Below, piece after piece: positions 60,604-64,000 of a stretch of 64,000 nt of DNA (within the stretch, counting starts at the first letter, position 1; every line of letters begins with the position of its first letter). Made by a program: the position numbers and the translations under genes. The notes under the pieces were generated by a model, which searched no databases, was not told where the DNA came from, and saw only the letters and a list, made by a program, of their open reading frames with translations. The DNA is from Thermohahella caldifontis (GTDB lineage: Bacteria > Pseudomonadota > Gammaproteobacteria > Pseudomonadales > Oleiphilaceae): assembly GCF_041153465.1 (NCBI RefSeq), contig NZ_CP154858.1:62001-126000 (forward strand). The letters are read 5' to 3'.

Positions 60604-60639
60604 GTGACGGAGGTGACGAAATCTGTCACTTTTTGTCAC
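60604..60639. promoter_or_regulatory. Four-half-site GTGAC/GTCAC operator-like array
   Basis: GTGAC at 60604-60608 and 60613-60617 is mirrored by GTCAC at 60625-60629 and 60635-60639. The half-site periods are 9 to 12 bases, close to one helical turn. It lies about 50 to 85 bases upstream of the -35 of the 76-residue gene, a place suited to an activator. It could alternatively fold as a hairpin downstream of the isomerase gene. Confidence 0.5.
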
Positions 60640-60700
60640 GTTTGTGAGGCTGGACGTAGCGGCGGTGTGGAACAGGCATCACGATGCACGGAAGCCGGAG

Positions 60701-61285
60701 TCAGCTCAGTGCAGCCTCAACCCAATCCAGCCGGTCCTGACCAAAGAACATCTCGTTCCCTACAAAAAAAGTGGGCGCACCAAAGACACCCCGGGAGATG
60801 GCTTCTTCGGTGATTTGCCGGAGCGTGTCCTTGACCTCGGGCTGATTGCTCCGCTGGAGGACTTCGGCCGGGTTGAATCCCGCATCAGTCAGTACCTGTG
60901 ACACCACGTCGGGGTCATTGAGGTTTTTCCGGTCTGCCCAGAGCGCGTTGAAGATTGCAGTGAGGTAGTCAAGGAACCGGGGCGTGCCCAGATGAGCCGT
61001 GGCGCCTCGCATCAGGTGCAGGGTATTGATGGGGAAGTGGGGGTTGAGCTCAAAGGGAACGCCATATTTTCGGGCAAAACGGGAGAGATCCAGGAAAGTG
61101 TAACGCCCCTTGGCAGGTATGGTGACAGGCGAATGGTTGCCCGTGGCCTTGAACACGCCTCCGAGCAACATGGGCTTCCAGTGGATTTCGGCGTTGTGGC
61201 ATTCCGCCAGAGCAGGCAGCTGTGTCCAGGCCAGATAGCTGGCAGGGCTGCCCACGTCAAAGTAAAACTCGATTTTCTTGTTCAT
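60701..61285 (-). CDS. 2-hydroxychromene-2-carboxylate isomerase family (GST-kappa/DsbA fold)
   Basis: 194 residues, thioredoxin-like with a helical insertion. Motifs: KIEFYFDVGSPASYLAW at the N-terminus with Ser in the active-site position, KPMLLGGVFKATGN, RFARKYGVPFELNPHFPINT and the C-terminal GVFGAPTFFVGNEMFFGQDR. Family members isomerise naphthalene-catabolism intermediates using glutathione; many are of unknown function. Divergent from the AraC-type regulator at 61397. No other aromatic-degradation genes are adjacent. Confidence 0.88.
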   Translation of the reverse strand: MNKKIEFYFDVGSPASYLAWTQLPALAECHNAEIHWKPMLLGGVFKATGNHSPVTIPAKGRYTFLDLSRFARKYGVPFELNPHFPINTLHLMRGATAHLGTPRFLDYLTAIFNALWADRKNLNDPDVVSQVLTDAGFNPAEVLQRSNQPEVKDTLRQITEEAISRGVFGAPTFFVGNEMFFGQDRLDWVEAALS

Positions 61286-61396
61286 GCTTTTTCCTTGTGT
61301 GAATCAGGTCATTGCTGCCGGGGCAGTTCATCCGGTAGTCTGGCTGCCGTTGTGGCCGTCAGCGCCACCCCCGGTATCAATGCACATCATCTTATC

Positions 61397-62137
61397 ATGG
61401 CCGAAGACTGGACTGGTGACATCGTTTTTTCGGACAGCGTGGCCATCTACCGCGGCCAGGTGGGGGACAACCGGCCGCACGCGCATTGGGCCGTCCAGGT
61501 CACCATTGCGCTGGAAGGCGAGCTGGAGTTTGAAACCGAAGCGGGGATATTCCGGTCTGCCGCCGTGTGTTTCGCATCCCGGACCCTTCACCGGCTGGCC
61601 CCGGCGCGGGTGTGTTCCGTTTATTTTGATCCGTTGAACCGCACCATCCGCCAAATCCTGCCGGCCGATATGCGCAACGGTTGGCTCGGGCTGGCGTCCG
61701 ACGAGCTTCCTGCCGAACTGGCGTCAATCAATGAAAAAACCGATCTGAGGGCCTTGCTGAATTCCCCTCTGATCAGCCCCGCTGTCATGGCGTGTGAACA
61801 GGATGAACGGTTTGAGGCGGTGATCCGCGAAATCCGGGCCAGACTGGCGCAGGGCGAGGATGTGGATCGCAAGGCGCTGGCGGCCATGGCCCACCTGTCC
61901 CCCACGCGCTTCTCGCACTGGTTTGTCGAGCGCGCGGGGATCCCTGTCCGCAGTTACAAAAAATGGCTCAAGCTGAGGATGGCCATGGATGCCCTGCTGG
62001 CCGGTGCGCCACCGGACGAGGCGGCCATGAATGCCGGATTCAGTGATCTGGCGCACCTGTGCCGGGCATTCTCGGAATCCTTTGGGCTGACATATCTTGA
62101 TGCACGTCGCATTCTGGCCAGGTCCAATCTGCTGTAG
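61397..62137 (+). CDS. AraC-family transcriptional regulator
   Basis: 246 residues. The N-terminal cupin-like sensor region (IYRGQVGDNRPHAHWAVQVT, LEGELEFETEAG) is followed by a C-terminal AraC double helix-turn-helix (LAAMAHLSPTRFSHWFVERA, EAAMNAGFSDLAHLCRAFSE). The ATG at 61397 has no clear Shine-Dalgarno; upstream in-frame codons are less conserved-looking, so the start is tentative. Its divergence from the isomerase gene, with 111 bases between, suggests it controls that gene and itself. Confidence 0.87.
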   Translation: MAEDWTGDIVFSDSVAIYRGQVGDNRPHAHWAVQVTIALEGELEFETEAGIFRSAAVCFASRTLHRLAPARVCSVYFDPLNRTIRQILPADMRNGWLGLASDELPAELASINEKTDLRALLNSPLISPAVMACEQDERFEAVIREIRARLAQGEDVDRKALAAMAHLSPTRFSHWFVERAGIPVRSYKKWLKLRMAMDALLAGAPPDEAAMNAGFSDLAHLCRAFSESFGLTYLDARRILARSNLL

Positions 62138-62254
62138 CTCTTTCGTTCAATACGCGCCGGTGCGCGCGTGCTAGCCTGTAGATCACCTGAGTAGGGCCCC
62201 TCCGGACGCCGGGCGGGGGTGATTGCAGTATATGTTGCATGAGGGGACAGGATC

Positions 62255-63154
62255 ATGAATGTGAAGGAAGGGTTTGTCGAAGCCGAAGGCCATCGTCTGG
62301 CCTTCCTGGCCGTCAACGCACATCTGGATGACGGCACGGGGCCAGCCATCGTGTTCATTCATGGCGTACTGGCATCGGTCAACTTCTGGCGGGATTGCGT
62401 CCCGCCCGACTTCCGGGAAAACCGGGCCTGGTATGCGCTGAGCCTGCCGGCGCATCATCCCTCCGGGGTCCCCGGGGACTTTGCGCCCGGACAGGTGGAT
62501 GCGCAGTGGTTTTTTCGGGTGATGAACGGCGCATTGCAGGGCTTGCTGGGCCAGCGGAAGGCCATCATCGTGGGGCACTCCACGGGGGGGTTCTGCGGAC
62601 TGAATCTGGCGGCACACCAGGCGCCGAACGTGGCGGGAGTGGTCAGTATCGGTGGCTTTTACCGTGGCCGATGGGGAGGGGTGGAAGGCTTGCTGCTGAG
62701 GATGGCCGGCTGGGGCCCCTGGGCCAGGGTTCTGTTTGTGTCCAGTATTGGCGTGGCCAGGAAGAGCCGTTGGGTTCGGCGTGTCTTTGCCAGTCTGCTG
62801 GCAGCGGACCGGAAGGCCTGGCTCGCCAGCCCGCTGAGCGAACGGATGCTGAACAATCTGGAGGCGGATTCGACCCGGCAGGATGCTCAGGCGCTGTACA
62901 CGTTGTTCCGGGGGATCGGGGGCATCGACATCGCGGACACCCTGCGCCGGATCCGTGTGCCCTGCCATATCCTGGCCGGCACCGATGATCCGGTCATCAC
63001 CGCGGCCCAGTCTCTGGTACTGGCTGCGGAAATACCGACGGCCAGGCTGACGGTGTTCAGAAACGTGGGGCACATGCCCTTCATGGAGTGTACGGCAACC
63101 TTTTTTGATGTTCTGGAAGGCGTATTGGCGGAACTGGAGAGGACAGACCCATGA
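62255..63154 (+). CDS. Alpha/beta hydrolase
   Basis: 299 residues. The oxyanion region is IVFIHGVLASVNFW and the nucleophile is Ser109 in VGHSTGG. The acid is probably in ILAGTDDPVI and the histidine in VFRNVGHMPFME. The cap region is hydrophobic (VEGLLLRMAGWGPWARVLFV), which suits lipid-like substrates. No signal peptide. GGGGAC precedes the ATG. Overlaps the next gene by 4 bases (ATGA), so the two are coupled. Confidence 0.87.
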   Translation: MNVKEGFVEAEGHRLAFLAVNAHLDDGTGPAIVFIHGVLASVNFWRDCVPPDFRENRAWYALSLPAHHPSGVPGDFAPGQVDAQWFFRVMNGALQGLLGQRKAIIVGHSTGGFCGLNLAAHQAPNVAGVVSIGGFYRGRWGGVEGLLLRMAGWGPWARVLFVSSIGVARKSRWVRRVFASLLAADRKAWLASPLSERMLNNLEADSTRQDAQALYTLFRGIGGIDIADTLRRIRVPCHILAGTDDPVITAAQSLVLAAEIPTARLTVFRNVGHMPFMECTATFFDVLEGVLAELERTDP

Positions 63155-63612
63155 TTTATCCGGAGTACAAGGCGGATCTTCAGCATATTCACGAGTCGGA
63201 AGTCTATGGCCTTGCGGTGTTCGAGGCGGCGGCCCGGGTGTCCCGGAACCCGGAGCGCCGGGAAAAGTGGCAGGTGCTCCGGGCGCTGGAAGAACAGACC
63301 CTGCGCCGCTATCTGGAATACATGGCGCGGACCGGACAACCGGTTCGGGAACCCCGGATCTGGGCTCTGAAAGGCCGGGTCGAAGGCGTTGCCCTGGGTC
63401 TGATGCCCTGGCGCCTGGCCATGAGGATGGTGAGGAATGCCACCCAACCGTTCCAGAAAAGATTCCTCAGGCTGAAATCGCACGCAAGTGGCCCTGACAG
63501 GGAATTTTTCGATTACGTCTATGTCCATGAAAAGGCGCTGGAAGCCTTTGCCTCCGCGGAACTGGCGGGCCGTGAGGACAGTCTGAAGGCTGTCAGGGCG
63601 CTGCTTGAATAA
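63151..63612 (+). CDS. Ferritin-like-fold hypothetical protein
   Basis: 153 residues, mostly helical. Glu/His pairs at helix positions typical of ferritin-like proteins are visible in LQHIHESEVYGLAVFEAAAR, ALEEQTLRRYLEYMA and YVYVHEKALEAFASAELA, suggesting a possible di-iron site. A central less polar segment (VEGVALGLMPWRLAMRMV) could touch the membrane. Coupled to the hydrolase gene upstream. Function not assigned. Confidence 0.65.
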   Translation: MIYPEYKADLQHIHESEVYGLAVFEAAARVSRNPERREKWQVLRALEEQTLRRYLEYMARTGQPVREPRIWALKGRVEGVALGLMPWRLAMRMVRNATQPFQKRFLRLKSHASGPDREFFDYVYVHEKALEAFASAELAGREDSLKAVRALLE

Positions 63613-63677
63613 GGTGATGCGCTTGATCTGCGTCACGGCCATCCCCACCTTGCAGGAGGATACTGGAAGTGTGTCGC

Positions 63678-63706
63678 TTGACTCGCTAGAGTAATTGCTC
63701 TAAGTT
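63678..63706 (+). promoter_or_regulatory. Promoter with operator-like palindrome in the spacer
   Basis: TTGACT (63678-63683), 17 bases, TAAGTT (63701-63706; weak -10). The near-palindrome TAGAGTAATTGCTCTA (63687-63702) occupies the spacer, a classic repressor position. It precedes the gene at 63746. Confidence 0.45.
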
Positions 63707-63745
63707 TTGCGGTCGGAGCCGTTGCTCTGTTTCAGGAGATTGAAC

Positions 63746-64000
63746 ATGATCAAAAAACAACAACTCGCGCTTCAGTATTCGGCCAAGCGGGCCTACGTGG
63801 CGACGATGATGGAGGTCGTGGGCAGGGCGCTGGCTGCCCTGACTGCCGAGGACGAGCAAACGCGTGAAACACTGGCCGTGCTGCCGGAAGGCTTCCGCTT
63901 CGCCATGAAGGTGATGCCGGATGGGCCGGGACTGATGTTGCGCAAGAATGCAAAGGGCGTCTTTGTCTATGAGGGCGCGCCCCGGCCCGGTCAGCGTGCC
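63746..64000 (+). CDS. Hypothetical protein (5' part, runs off the window)
   Basis: 85 codons are open to the window edge. CAGGAG lies 7 bases before the ATG. MIKKQQLALQYSAKRAYVAT is followed by a block FRFAMKVMPDGPGLMLRKNA that recalls SCP2-like lipid-binding domains, but this is only an impression and the protein is incomplete. Own promoter candidate at 63678-63706. Confidence 0.6.
   Translation, partial: MIKKQQLALQYSAKRAYVATMMEVVGRALAALTAEDEQTRETLAVLPEGFRFAMKVMPDGPGLMLRKNAKGVFVYEGAPRPGQRA

Noticed and set aside
1..64000. CRISPR array, prophage or rRNA operon
   Set aside because: No regularly spaced repeats, phage structural genes or rRNA sequence were seen on reading both strands.

Overview
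The window is about 60% GC chromosomal DNA from a gammaproteobacterium. The conserved blocks TPR lipoprotein-lolB-ispE-tRNA-Gln-prs-rplY-pth-ychF and hemA-prfA-prmC-moeB are typical of that class. A secreted lipase with its foldase, an alcohol-forming fatty acyl-CoA reductase, a VC_2705-type sodium symporter and a CrbS/CrbR-type acetate switch suggest a marine, lipid- or hydrocarbon-using relative of Marinobacter or Alcanivorax. Genus level is inference; no rRNA is present.

Layout: 1-1188 is the 5' part of ilvD. 1275-6311 is a cobalamin riboswitch and the B12 uptake/salvage operon btuB-cobU-cobT-cobS-cobC, followed by an HD-GYP gene and a convergent trpB2. 8687-10106 is a complete IS4-family element that landed exactly on the start codon of a DUF2238 membrane protein gene. 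10716-13945 holds a dienoyl-CoA isomerase-like gene, an AlaX editing protein, a methyltransferase and DUF4112. Two identical tRNA-Leu(CAG) genes follow, with an IS1202/ISNCY-like element (18-bp target duplication) just upstream of their promoter. 15884-26743 is housekeeping. 26796-29676 holds a PIN-PhoH ATPase and a pectinacetylesterase-like gene.

29987-36705 looks like one long operon: lipase, lipase foldase, histidine kinase, HD-type protein, STAS protein and a REC-PP2C-HATPase switch protein, with a LuxR-type regulator converging on its end. 37477-41751 holds plsB, nudC and murI. 41759-43497 is a two-gene DUF2156/methyltransferase module. 43740-45159 is a second copy of the IS4 element in the opposite orientation. 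45233-57217 holds a hydrolase, fatty acyl reductase, acs, crbR, a lipoprotein, crbS, and a DUF4212/symporter pair. 57320-64000 is mostly poorly characterised metabolic and hypothetical genes.

Four otherwise well-conserved genes (hemA, plsB, the pectinacetylesterase-like gene, and a hypothetical at 59777) are each broken by the loss of one base in a G/C homopolymer. Because hemA and plsB are normally essential, this pattern points to sequencing or assembly error rather than decay. No CRISPR array, rRNA operon or prophage was seen.
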